Below, in pieces: positions 1-9,208 of a stretch of DNA of 64,000 nucleotides. Position 1 is the stretch's first letter. Every line of letters begins with the position of its first letter. The position numbers and the translations under genes were made by a program. The notes below the pieces were generated by a model. It saw only the letters and a program-made list of their open reading frames with translations. It had not been told where the DNA came from and made no database searches. The stretch comes from Pagrus major (taxonomy: Eukaryota > Chordata > Actinopteri > Spariformes > Sparidae). The stretch lies in the NCBI RefSeq assembly GCF_040436345.1, contig NC_133238.1:409501-473500 (forward strand). Direction: 5' to 3'.

Positions 1-47
1 CTTCTTCAGAGGAAGAAGTAGCATGTTGGATCTATCACCTCATCATT

Positions 48-330
48 ATTTCAAGTTCAAGTTCAAGTTACTTTATTAGTACCCAGAGGTAGATTTTGTT
101 TGCAGAAGAGTCCTCATACACACCTATCGAAAAAACAGAGGCACATATCACACATCATCCAACTTATGACAGTGGAAATTAAATATTGATATTGTATATT
201 GTATAGTATATAAGATATTGAAGTAAACTAAAATACTAATAGTAAAAAGAAAATAAGTAAGTAAATAAAATAAATACAGCAAGGAGTAAATAAAAGCAGC
301 AATAATCATCTGTGCAAAATACAGCTATGC
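48..330 (-). mobile_element. 3' tail of a LINE (L2/Rex1 type), 5'-truncated
   Basis: Read on the minus strand, the block ends in an AATAAAGTAACTTGAACTTG-type tail of short TTGAA/CTTGAA direct repeats (plus positions about 48-75). This is typical of the 3' ends of fish L2/Rex1 LINEs. An AT-rich 3' UTR-like stretch lies upstream of it. No coding sequence can be recognised in it, and the inner boundary is only approximate. It could be the 3' end of the same LINE whose reverse transcriptase C-terminus lies at 1448-1805, but about 1 kb of unrelated-looking DNA separates them. Confidence 0.5.
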
Positions 331-691
331 ATGGATTAAAGCAAAATAAAATCTTTTGACTGAAATGTATTGTCGAGCTGTAGCCAAGTCATATTCCCAA
401 TTTGTAATTTGTGAAACATGTTACAGGGCACGTTACTTGACACGTGCTTAAAAAATAAGATAAGATTTACAGCCTCACCCCACACCATTTTCTCTAATGC
501 AGACATAAAGTTTAAATATTTGACCAACAGTGTTTTACAGGAGGATGATCTGAACAGCTGTTCTATTCACACTTAAAAATTTTTTTTGTCTTTTCAATGT
601 CATTTTCAATCTATGAAATCAAACTGTCTTTAGTCTTCCAAATAATCAACCATCTACAGAGCTTTTCAGTACGCTATTTTTCTACTTTTTC

Positions 692-699
692 TCATCATC

Positions 700-730
<31 letters not shown>

Positions 731-775
731 AGTATTATTATTATTAATAATAATAATAATAATAATAATATTGTT
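692..775. repeat. (ATT)n / (AAT)n compound microsatellite
   Basis: A run of CAT/ATT trinucleotides switches to an AAT run, so the block is roughly self-complementary and could fold into an AT hairpin. Confidence 0.9.
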
Positions 776-1440
776 TAAAGTGAGCCTCTTATCGTTTAAC
801 AGAAAAATACATCATACAAGCAGCAATTTTTGCAGCCTTGTCAGTCTGATGGCGAGTTATCACCTTTCTGTCATCACTAACATACTGTTAATAATCAAAG
901 AAGCTCTGAGGCTTTGTTCTATATGTTATAATACAAGATTTAAGCATTGAGCTACAATCAGGCAACATTCACATTATAAAGTTTCAGGGCGTTCCTGTAA
1001 CCATGGTAACTCACGGTGCCAGAGGGGAGGGAGAGATGCTGAATGAAGCCGTTTACACAGATACACTGCAGACAAAGTCCAGACTATAGTTGTTATTTCA
1101 CACATGTAGCACACAACAGGAGACTCTCCATGTCAGACGAGTTCTCACGTGTTGACTAAACTCAAAAACTAATTGATAACGTAGCAGCGCAACGAGTCCT
1201 TGCTAGCTAAGCAGCTAAACTTTAGCACCGCTCCGTGTTGAGATCCCGCCCTGTGTGGTTCACTACACTGTCATTGGTCAGGCGTGCACACACTGTTAAC
1301 GATACCATTGGCTGTAGAGTGTGACAATCCATCAATAACAATCAGCCAACACTTGTTCTCCTCCGATCTACACTGATCTCATAAGTTGCCTCTGTGAAGT
1401 TTGAATGATGGAAATCCGTCGTAGCGACGGAGAACTTTAA
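776..1440. other. Non-coding spacer, possibly promoter-like
   Basis: No coding frame is recognisable. Around 1270-1315 there are two ATTGG motifs (inverted CCAAT boxes) in a less AT-rich stretch, and GCTAGCTAAGC-type motifs near 1200. This could be an old promoter or transposon terminus, but no terminal inverted repeat or duplication was seen. Confidence 0.3.
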
Positions 1441-1447
1441 TCCATGG

Positions 1448-1805
1448 CTATGACTTATTCCTCAGTGTAATGGCTGCAGGGACAAAACTGTTTTTGTGTC
1501 TTTTTGTACTACACCTAGGGATTGGAAACCTGCGCTCAGAGGGGAGAAGCTGAAACTCAGTGTGCAATGGATGGGAACTGTCATTTAAAATTGAACCACA
1601 TATGTGCTGTAGCTGTTTTGTATACAAGGTCTCCACGTTGAGCTGAGGCTCACCAGTCAGCCTGCTAGACCACTTTACTATTTGGTTGAGTGAGCTTTTA
1701 TTTTTCAAAGAGAGGTTCCCAAACCAGGCTGCTAGTGCAAATAATAAAACTGATTCAATAAAAGCATGGTAAAAGAGTCATGATAGATTTGTCAATGTGG
1801 AAGCG
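1448..1805 (-). pseudogene. LINE reverse transcriptase C-terminus (Rex1-like)
   Basis: The minus-strand translation gives the end of a non-LTR retrotransposon RT. There is a stretch like 'MTLFYHAFIESVLLFALA', then a conserved KWSSRLTGE-like segment, then the C-terminal SSHPLHTEFQLLPSERR / RCSTKRHKNSFVPAAI block that closes CR1/L2/Rex1-group ORF2 proteins. One frameshift is needed near 1700-1740. Everything N-terminal (endonuclease, RT catalytic motifs) is absent, as expected for a 5'-truncated copy. It abuts the piggyBac fragment at 1817, so it may have inserted into that element. Family assignment within the L2/Rex1 group is by motif memory only. Confidence 0.7.
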
Positions 1806-1816
1806 ACTCAATTTCC

Positions 1817-2311
1817 TCAAACAGAACAGGTGTCAATGCCCTTTTCCATGCTCTTTTCCACAACATGGTTAAAAATGAGCTCACAAGCCTCCTGTGCAGT
1901 ATAGCGCCTCTGCCTCCTCATTGTGCTGCCTGTCTCTCTCAGACTTAAATGTGAAATGCCCCAACACCTGTGAGAAAAGACCTTTTTTGTTGTTTTGTAA
2001 TAACCATTGCTTGACCCCACACATCAAACATCCAAGATCAAAGATGTTTTGGAAAGCAGTATGGTGTAACAATTTGCTCCATCGCACCACTTTGTGCTGC
2101 AGGGTCTTTTTGACCCCAGAGGACAATTATTAAGGACAAGTAATTCGATTGGACAATAATTCAATCAAATTATTTCAAATTTATTTCAATCATTAAGAGC
2201 ATAGTATCGGACAACCCCCATTATTTTCAGACCATTTGATGAATAAAAAACACATTTTGACGGGAAAAAATTTAACTTGGGGTCAGAACCCCAGGGCAAC
2301 ACGAGGGTTAA
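1817..2311 (-). mobile_element. piggyBac element, 5' end with transposase N-terminus
   Basis: Read on the minus strand, a TTAA at 2308-2311 is followed by CCCTCGTGTTGCCCTGGGG, the terminus typical of vertebrate piggyBac elements (TTAA target, CCC start). About 370 bases downstream an ATG opens a short frame beginning MRRQRRYTAQEACELIF, which resembles the N-terminus of piggyBac transposases. The frame ends after about 34 codons, and the element is cut off near 1817 where the LINE fragment starts. The catalytic DDD core and the other terminus are not in the window. The GGGGTCA and GACCC words near both ends of this piece fit subterminal repeats of this family. Confidence 0.6.
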
Positions 2312-2358
2312 GGTAAGTATGAATTGTTGTTTTAAGTTTTTAACGTAAGTATAAATTG

Positions 2359-3420
2359 TGGGGCTGGGACTTTATCACATTAATTACGATTAATTAATTA
2401 CAGAAAAAATAACGCGACAAAAAAAATAACGCATTTAATCGCAATTTATTTTTGCACTCCAAACAGCGTGGAACATTGCTCGTTGCACAAGTTCTGGCAA
2501 ACCCGTAATACCGATGCACAGGACACAACACAAGAAATGGAAACCGATGAGAAGTCGTTGCTGGGTTCAGTGGGTGGAAATTTTAGTTTTAAAAAACTAC
2601 CAGGTGGAAACCTGGATAAAAGCCCAGTTGTGTGCAAATTGTGCAAGAAAGAATTTGCCTATCACCAGAGCACTTCCAGCCTCCGCTACCACCTCAATGC
2701 CAAACATGTTGCAGCTAGCACAGACAACACTCCTAGTTCAAGCAGGCAGTGTCGCCAATCCACACTCGACAAGATAACAGGGTTCAGAGCCAAAATGAGT
2801 AAGTCCACGAATGACAAATTAACAAACGCACTGGCGAAGTGGATTGCAGTGGACTGTCAGCCACTCTCGGTGGTAGACAGGTAGGGACTGTCATCAGTTG
2901 ATGGATCATTTTTGTTTCTGTGTTGTTTTTCAAAACCATTTATGGTAGAAAGGGCACTTTATGTTTAACTGTTGGACTGTTTATTTTATGCCAAGGATAT
3001 TATTCTAACTATTTTGCAATGTTAGTACAGTACATTCCAGAAAAGTGGAAACCTAAGTTCTGTTTTTTATTTTAATAAACAAAAACAAATGTGTTTAAGA
3101 CATAGAAAGTTTACAAAAAGTCCTGAAAAAGCTTGAATACAGCTAACTTGAATTTAAGTTTGTGCCTTGTGGATAATGCAATCATAATATTCTTTGTTCA
3201 TATTGCACTTTATGTTAACACTCAGTGGTGAAAATAAACACGATTTTGTTGTTTAAGCTCATTTATGTGTCTATTCATTGATTCAGTCATATACCAAAAT
3301 CCATTTAAATTTAAAAATTTTGCTTCCTGTGTCAAATATTGATATGCGATTAATTGAGATTAATTAATTACAAAGCCTCTAATTAATTAGATAATTTTTT
3401 CTAATCGAGTCCCACCACTA
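2359..3420 (+). mobile_element. Non-autonomous hAT transposon with 8-bp TSD
   Basis: The element is bounded by the perfect 8-bp duplication ATAAATTG (2351-2358 and 3421-3428), the hallmark length for hAT. Its ends are imperfect inverted repeats: TGGGGCTGGGACTTTAT at the left and, reversed, TAGTGGTGGGACTCGAT at the right. Both are followed by ATTAATTAATTA-rich subterminal DNA. Only the first part of a transposase (BED finger) remains. The rest of the coding region is missing and the right 500 bases are AT-rich untranslated sequence. Confidence 0.85.
2468..2884 (+). pseudogene. hAT transposase N-terminus with BED zinc finger
   Basis: The 138-codon frame carries a BED-type zinc finger (CKLCKKEFAYHQ...SLRYHLNAKH, C-x2-C...H-x4-H, about residues 56-80), a DNA-binding module of hAT transposases. 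The linker that follows (LDKITGFRAKMSKSTNDKL...LAKWIAVDCQPLSVV) is the conserved start of the hAT helical domain. The frame stops right after 'VVDR', where catalytic transposases continue into the RNase-H-like core. This is an internally deleted copy. The family normally has 600 or more residues. Confidence 0.75.
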
Positions 3421-3489
3421 ATAAATTGTTGTTTTAACTTTTTAAGGTAAGTATGAAGTGTTGTTTTTAACTTTTATGGTAAGTATGAA

Positions 3490-3649
3490 CAGAGTATGCA
3501 AGGTTAAAATCTCATATCGAGCAGGCTCTACAAATAACCTGCACAGGCACATTAGAACTGTACATTCATCAGTGCAGTTGGAAGTGAACCTGCTACTAAT
3601 GAAAGTGCCAGTTTGTCTGCTGCATCTGTTGCTGCTGCTGCAGTTGTAA
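3490..3649 (+). pseudogene. BED-finger remnant of a second hAT/ZBED element
   Basis: A short frame contains CKVKISYRAGSTNNLHRHIR and the following TVH, the second half of a BED finger as found in ZBED-type hAT proteins. It begins directly after the splice-donor-like minisatellite and runs into a CTGCTGCTG-rich stretch and a stop. The first cysteine pair is incomplete and no other transposase domain follows. The sequence differs from the BED finger of the neighbouring element, so it is a separate remnant. Confidence 0.5.
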
Positions 3650-3659
3650 CCCAGCTGTA

Positions 3660-4655
3660 GTTTCAGTCAGCTGATGTTTTCAGTTAGTATCGTTTTGTGT
3701 AGTGCCCTTTAGACGGTGTCATATTACGACAGTGTTACGACAGCCAATAGTATGATGCTTCTGGTAGGGATCGTGGGCCCAGTAGATCATTATTGCTGTG
3801 TATTGACGTGTGTCCTGCTCATCAGTGCTCTGTATTAGTCTGACTTAATTTATAAATACAATGTTTCCTTGCTAGTGGGTCATTATTGGAGCAGAGACTG
3901 CTTTTAATGTGGCTACTGGGAGAACAGCTGCCGCCTGCCATCTCTTGGACCCGTCTGATATTTTCAAGCAAAACATCACATTGCACTTCACATATAGAGC
4001 TCTATATAACTTATTTTTTGCTGGCCAGTACTAAACATATTTTTTTTTGCTAACTACAATTAAAAGGACAAACAAAGGCTTCCTTTCATTTTGAATTGAA
4101 GACCGTCCGGTATTGAATTGTTCTCATGGGTTGAGAAAGGGACTCCCAATTCAAACAGACAAGGAGCATCTTGTCCGGTGCCTTTGTAAAGAGTAAAAAT
4201 AATAATTTCATTGTTTATAGAGAATGTAAACAATCATTTGTTTTCAGAAAAGAAAGAAAGAAAGAGGGAAATATATTTGTGTTTTATTTTTATTTTAATC
4301 CATTTATAAAGAGTTAAGGTCATACAGTTGTGGTTGTATGTTGATGGTAATGTGTATTTCTATGGTTTCCACTTCTAGCATTTGTAGCATTTCAGTTCAG
4401 AAATTGAAAATTGTGAATAAAACCGGATAGGTAGTAAACTGCTACCATAACCCTGGATAAATTCCACTTAGCGGTTACACAGTGTCTACACTACACCACC
4501 ACAACCCAGAGCTCTATAAGACAGTTTGTGCAAAAGGCTATGTACTTAAAAAAATATTTTTTGTAGCACTCTGTTCCATGTTGAGTATAATAAGCCATAT
4601 ACATAATAAATCACCCATTCTTGAGAATTGTGACAAAACCTTTTTTTTTTTTTTT
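3660..4655. other. Unassigned AT-rich spacer
   Basis: No coding frame or element ends were recognised. A short GAAA run lies at about 4244-4265 and a T tract (4641-4657) abuts the Kolobok element. Confidence 0.5.
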
Positions 4656-4972
4656 TTAAAGGGGACATATTATGCAAAACTCACTTTTTCCTTGCTTTAG
4701 TATGTATATTTGCGTATCCGGAGTGCCTCCCCACCCCTTAAGCATGATTTTTCGACAACTAAGTCAATATTTCGTAAACTACTGGAGTCAGGGATTGGGT
4801 CTCTAAACGAGCCGTTTGGATTTCGACCGGATTGTGACGTCACAATCCGGTCTTTTGCATACTCCAGTCCTGGCGCTGGCTATCTCCTCCCACACTTGGC
4901 CAGCTACCTGGACGAGGATCCGCCATTTTTCTCGTTCTCGCTTAACTTCTACGGGACAGCCTGACCGCTACC

Positions 4973-5251
4973 ATGTACAACCCGAAAGCCGAGCACTGCT
5001 GCTCTGTCGTCGGATGCACGGATCCTCCTGTTTCGCTACATGGCCTCCCTATCAAAGAGGATATCAGAGCGAAGCGGCTACATTTTATTTATCAGGGAAA
5101 CGTCCCAGCTTCAGTGAGCAAAGCATTACGGTCTGTGCCAGTCACTTCATGTCGGACTGCTTCAGCAACCAGGGTCAGGACTGGACGCTGGACTGGCAAC
5201 AAGATTGTCCCTTAAAAGATGGATCCATACCCACTGTCAATGATGGAACTG
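4973..5251 (+). pseudogene. THAP domain exon of Kolobok transposase
   Basis: Starting at ATG 4973 (context ACCATG), the frame opens with a C-x4-C pair (CSVVGC), then LHGLP and RAKRLHFIYQGN. After one frameshift near 5110 it continues with VCASHFMSDCF and LKDGSIPTV. This is the C2CH layout of a THAP zinc finger (C..C..C..H with the trailing DGSIPT segment). THAP domains bind the transposon ends. The exon ends at a consensus splice donor, ACTGTAAGTATTT. The downstream catalytic exons are missing. Confidence 0.7.
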
Positions 5252-5302
5252 TAAGTATTTAAAAAACAGCGTAGTTTGTGTTACTTTGGCCGTTTAGCAC
5301 AT

Positions 5303-5341
5303 GAGCTAACGCTAACGCTAATGCTAACGCTAACGCTAACC
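5303..5341 (+). repeat. (GCTAAC)n hexamer array
   Basis: About six tandem GCTAAC units (one reads GCTAAT) lie in the intron region of the Kolobok element. Confidence 0.85.
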
Positions 5342-6075
5342 GTCGATGTAAATATGAGGCTAACGTGAAGTTATCAACGTTGGGCTTACTGGCCGTAGGA
5401 TTCACGATTTGTCATATCAGCACTCTTTTAAAACATGACAGTGAATTGAGAAAATGAATTAGGATATTGAGATTTTATCGCTTCTAACCGGCCGGTGAAC
5501 CACTGCTCGGCCGTAAACAAGCAGAGGAGATTGTATGAAATCGTCTCGGTTGTTAGCGGACGGTGAGGTACTGTTCCTCCGTGAACACGCAGAGGAGACG
5601 GGGTGAAATGTCTCGGTGGTTAGCGGACGGTGAGCTACATTAATTCATTAGCATGTTGTGCTAAAGGACAGTGACCTGCACGTTACCTGCAGTCAAGCAA
5701 TCACTACTTTGTTTTGGAGCCGGAGACAGGGGTTAGCTGCTACATGTCTGCTGTGCTACTATCAGTTATATGCAGGCATGGACACAGAAAAGTTGCTTCG
5801 CAAATGTGTATAGCTCGTTGCCATGGTCACGCGATGCTGTCCTCACGTCTTCCACCCGGCAGGAAGAGGTGGGCGGCGCACGCAGTAGCTCATTAGCATA
5901 AAAGGGAAAGTCACTCAAACCTGCCGCTTAAAACAGGGCTGTGAAACTGGTGTGTAAACACCCCTGCTGTGCGCAATCCTTCGGTTTTTTCGACCAAAGC
6001 ATGTTACTTTCATTCCATTTAGACATCAAGGAACCATGTCAAAAAGCAGAAATGAGCATAATATGTCACCTTTAA

Positions 6076-6855
6076 ATTATTTTAACCTTCAATCATGCTT
6101 GGAAGATATATTTTAAAAGATCAAAGTCTTGGCTATTAAACCTTGTAATGGGCCAACCACCCAGTGATTTAATTTTTTCTTAAATAGCATTTTTTGCAGC
6201 TGAGGACTTGAACTTTGTCAACTCCGTCAGGCACACAAAAAGTCATAGTATTATAATATAAAACATTAAGGAAATGTTTAATGATTTTTGTTGTATTAAA
6301 TACAAGATGATTTAATTAGCTGTATAATCAAAACGTTTAATATTTTCTTATTCAAGAAATAAATACCATTATAATGTTGCCAACTTACAATTTTTGTTAA
6401 TAATGTCATTTGTCTTCGTGATAAACAACATATAATATAATTTATAACACAAAGGACACACATTAGGTGTACCAAAGACACTTTTTATTGACATGAACTC
6501 ATTTTATAAACCATTATGAACATATATTTCATGAATATCACAGAAAAAGTCCGTCTGACGGAGGTGACTTCTCTATGACGGAGTTGACAGCCAACTGACG
6601 GAGTTGACGTCATATGAAACATAATAGTACACAAACCTTAAAAACTGGAAGCACACAGAAAGCCATTCCAAACATGAATCTTCTCTTTTTGATTGTTTCA
6701 GATTTTGACTTGAAATCAGCTAATTCATCGATACCTTAAAAAAATCTGAGAAGATTGAGAAACTTTGTAACCAAACTGATCAACTTTCAAACTAAATAAC
6801 AATAACTGTGAAAGACCTATTTTCCCCTGAATTAAACAGCCACCATTTATTACAA
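6076..6855. other. AT-rich spacer with repeated TGACGGAGTTGAC motifs
   Basis: No reading frame is convincing. At 6554-6612 the motif TGACGGAG(T/G)TGAC occurs three times, and its reverse complement, GTCAACTCCGTCA, occurs at about 6217. This suggests subterminal or coding-edge sequence of an unidentified element. Confidence 0.4.
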
Positions 6856-6879
6856 CTAGGGATGGGACGACATATCTAA

Positions 6880-7134
6880 ATTCAATATTGCAATACAAAA
6901 ATGTAAGGACATGTATAGGTCAGAAAATTGGGGATGCAGGAATTCCACTCTCACATCCTGGTTTTCACCATCCACAGAAACAGCTCTGGCCAACCACCAG
7001 TGCTCTTCATAAACTACTGCCATCCAGTCCCCAGGTTTAATACTCTCAGCAGTTATTCCTGTGGATGTGCCCTCAGGGCCTGATGGTGGCTCTTCTTCCA
7101 TTTCCACCAGAAGTTGTGCAAAAGGTCTTAACAC
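6880..7134 (-). pseudogene. Remnant of a transposon-like ORF with an SH3/Tudor-like C-terminal domain
   Basis: The minus-strand frame contains ITAESIKPGDWMAVVYEEHW followed by WLARAV and a VRVEFLHP strand. The pattern GDW-x-aVVY-x2-xWW...V-F-hHP matches a small beta-barrel domain I associate with C-termini of several fish repeat-encoded proteins of unclear class. It is preceded by an acidic, PEG-rich linker. Nothing upstream can be joined. It is probably part of the same decayed element as the TGACGGAGTTGAC motifs to its left. The assignment is tentative. Confidence 0.4.
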
Positions 7135-7136
7135 AC

Positions 7137-7440
7137 ATCAGTCCCTCCAGAAAAACACGATTATGCGATCGCATAATTCAACGCATAATCAGCCAAAGTC
7201 CGCACATTTATGCAGGGGCCGCATTTTTTTCAAAGACACCACACTTTGGCCGCATAAATCGCCAATTTCCGCGCAAAATGCACAAAATATGCGGGGCTTG
7301 CATGATTTCATAATCCCCACATTTTCGTTGAAAAAAAGTCACATACATCTTCGCAGAAAGTTGAAAAATGTTGCGTTTACTTCACACAAGAGCAGCCATT
7401 TTCCTCCTGTTGCCTTGGGAACGTTATGAAGTGAAGTCAT
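7137..7440. other. Possible MITE fragment
   Basis: The block starts CAGTCCCTCCAGAAAAACACG and is rich in GCATAAT/ATTATGC and GCGATCGCATAAT words. It has no coding frame. The start resembles a DNA-transposon terminus, but the matching opposite end was not found. Confidence 0.3.
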
Positions 7441-7524
7441 TGGAAAGCTGAGAACTTAATTATTCCCAGCACTTTCTGTGATGTAGTATGCTTGCTTACC
7501 ATAGGAAGTCATTAGAAATTACTA

Positions 7525-8308
7525 GGTCTAATATTACTAATATTATCAGCTGAGCTCCGAGTGCAAATAAAGCCAACTTGGTCGGGGTGAATCAGGTTGG
7601 TCATCACCTTATCTAACCTTACAGCTAGAATCTTAGCAAGAATTTTACTGTCACAGCCAATCAAACTGATTGGTCTATAGCTTCTACAGTCTCAGACAGT
7701 GTGGGGGGTAGGCTGCCCTTATCCAGTGCTTCACTATACATTTGCAGAAGTAGAGGGGAGAGTTCCTCAGCATACACCTTAAAAAATTCTGCTGTGAAGC
7801 CACCCAGGCCTGGCGCCTTGCTAGATGGAAGGCCTCTAATAACATCCACAATCTCCTCCCTAGTGATTGCCGCGTCAAGCAAATCTACCTGGTCCACTGA
7901 TAAGGTGGGGAGAGTGAGGGAGGTCAGAAATGCATGCATCTCTTGCTGGTCAACTTGCGTTTCTGACGAGTAAAGCGTTGCCTAAAACTCTCTGAATATC
8001 TTATTTATCTCTTTGGGATCACGCGCAACAGCACCACCTTCTGTCCTAATTGCTGCTATTGTGCTCTGAGACTCTCTCTGTTTAATCTAGCCAGCAATCT
8101 TCCTGCTTTGTCGCCCTCTTCTAAGTATTTTTGCGGCATAAATCTCCTTCTCCAAATCAAGTTTTTTTGTTATGTTAGATTTCTTTTTGAAAGAAGCACG
8201 TTGTATTACATGACCTCTAATAACGGCCTTGAACGCTTCCCATTCCACACCAGCAGATGGTGCTGACGCCAAATTAGTTTCTATAAAAAGATTAATTTGA
8301 GTCCTTAA
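7525..8308 (-). pseudogene. L1-A ORF2, linker and RT fingers
   Basis: On the minus strand the frame runs through the basic endonuclease-RT linker (WEAFKAVIRGHVIQ, KKKSNITKKLDLEKEIY) and then the start of RT. RT block 1-2 signatures are ITREEIVDVIRGLPSSKAPG, with GFTAEFFK following, and SYRPISLIGCDSKILAKILA and DQVGFI. A stop interrupts at about 8090, and a small deletion or frameshift joins SLPPTLSE to SYRPIS near 7690. The sequence ends near 7525, before the catalytic aspartates. Confidence 0.8.
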
Positions 8309-9208
8309 CCCTCTGGACTCTATGCTGGCCATTTGTGTCCACCTCACTTCCTTTTTATTGACCATTTTAGCTGTGTTAATGCATATGGAATGATATTTCC
8401 CAAGGGTCTGGATTTTTTTCTGATTTTTTAATTTTCAAAACCTGCTCTTTAAATATGTCAATATTATACTGTATATCTCCAATTGTACCTCATGGCTCTA
8501 TCGTGGACACTTTTGGCCAATTGAAACCCATGAAAACTACATTTTTTAATTCCTTGTGATTTACAGTATTAATTCATATAATTTAGGTAAAATGGCTGTC
8601 ATTCTAAACACAACACTTGAAAATTTTAGTTTTAAATGTTTTCTACCAGATTATGTCATTTGTCCATTTTTGGCCAAGGGAGCATTTTTAGGTAATATTC
8701 TTAGTTTCCACTAGGGGTGTATGATGGCTTACTGCACTCCAATGGAGCGAATGAATGACACAATTTTGACATAGGTGTGATCTGAAGGATGTCAGGTAAT
8801 GATGTGTTTGTGCATGAGAAAAATTGTGCCTGTAAATATGTATTTGCAAGATAGAGTGACATAAATTACAGTGTGTCATACCTCCAAGTTTCAGTGAATT
8901 TCTCTTGGGACCGGCTATTGAGCTTTGAGTTTCCAAGGCAAACTTGGCTTTGATGCACAGGTTGAAAAACCTGTAGCTTTGATCTTTTCATAAAAGAATG
9001 CCACACACAACTACACAATAGCCCTTAGATACTCAAATAGCTGCTCTCCAAAAAAAGGATCACAGGTCATCTTGACCTCTGCCCTCAGGGGAAACAAAAA
9101 CAAAGTCTGACACTGTTTATAAATCTGTCCTGGAGTTTATGCAGGTGCAGTCAGTACTAATGCTATAAGTGAGCCTAACAGCTCCCAGATCATTCTTTCT
9201 CTGGCAAA

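Larger units (their letters stand above)
2310..3489. repeat. 32-34-bp minisatellite, split by a hAT insertion
   Basis: Units read about TAAGGTAAGTATGAATTGTT followed by GTTTTAACTTTT. Roughly one and a half units lie left of the hAT element (2310-2358) and about two lie right of it (3421-3489). Every unit contains GGTAAGTATG, a near-perfect vertebrate 5' splice-site sequence. A related degenerate copy lies at 16018-16075. Confidence 0.7.
4660..6071 (+). mobile_element. Kolobok-type DNA transposon, TTAA TSD, transposase deleted
   Basis: The target duplication TTAA flanks the element (4656-4659 and 6072-6075). Terminal inverted repeats are AGGGGACATATTATGC at the left and, reversed, AGGTGACATATTATGC at the right, 15 of 16 matching. 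The first exon encodes a THAP DNA-binding domain followed by a GTAAGT splice donor at about 5250. TTAA target plus THAP domain points to Kolobok rather than piggyBac or P. The rest of the element (5260-6050) has no transposase frame. It contains a GCTAAC hexamer array and a duplicated block around 5525-5640 (GGTTAGCGGACGGTGAG). Confidence 0.8.

Noticed and set aside
1881..2126. piggyBac transposase C-terminal domain on the minus strand
   Set aside because: I first read the 81-codon frame as a piggyBac C-domain. The element terminus at 2311 and the MRRQRRYTAQEA start show that this part is 5' untranslated sequence of the element.
5303..5341. Interstitial telomere repeat
   Set aside because: The unit is GCTAAC, not TTAGGG/CCCTAA, and the array is short and inside a transposon.
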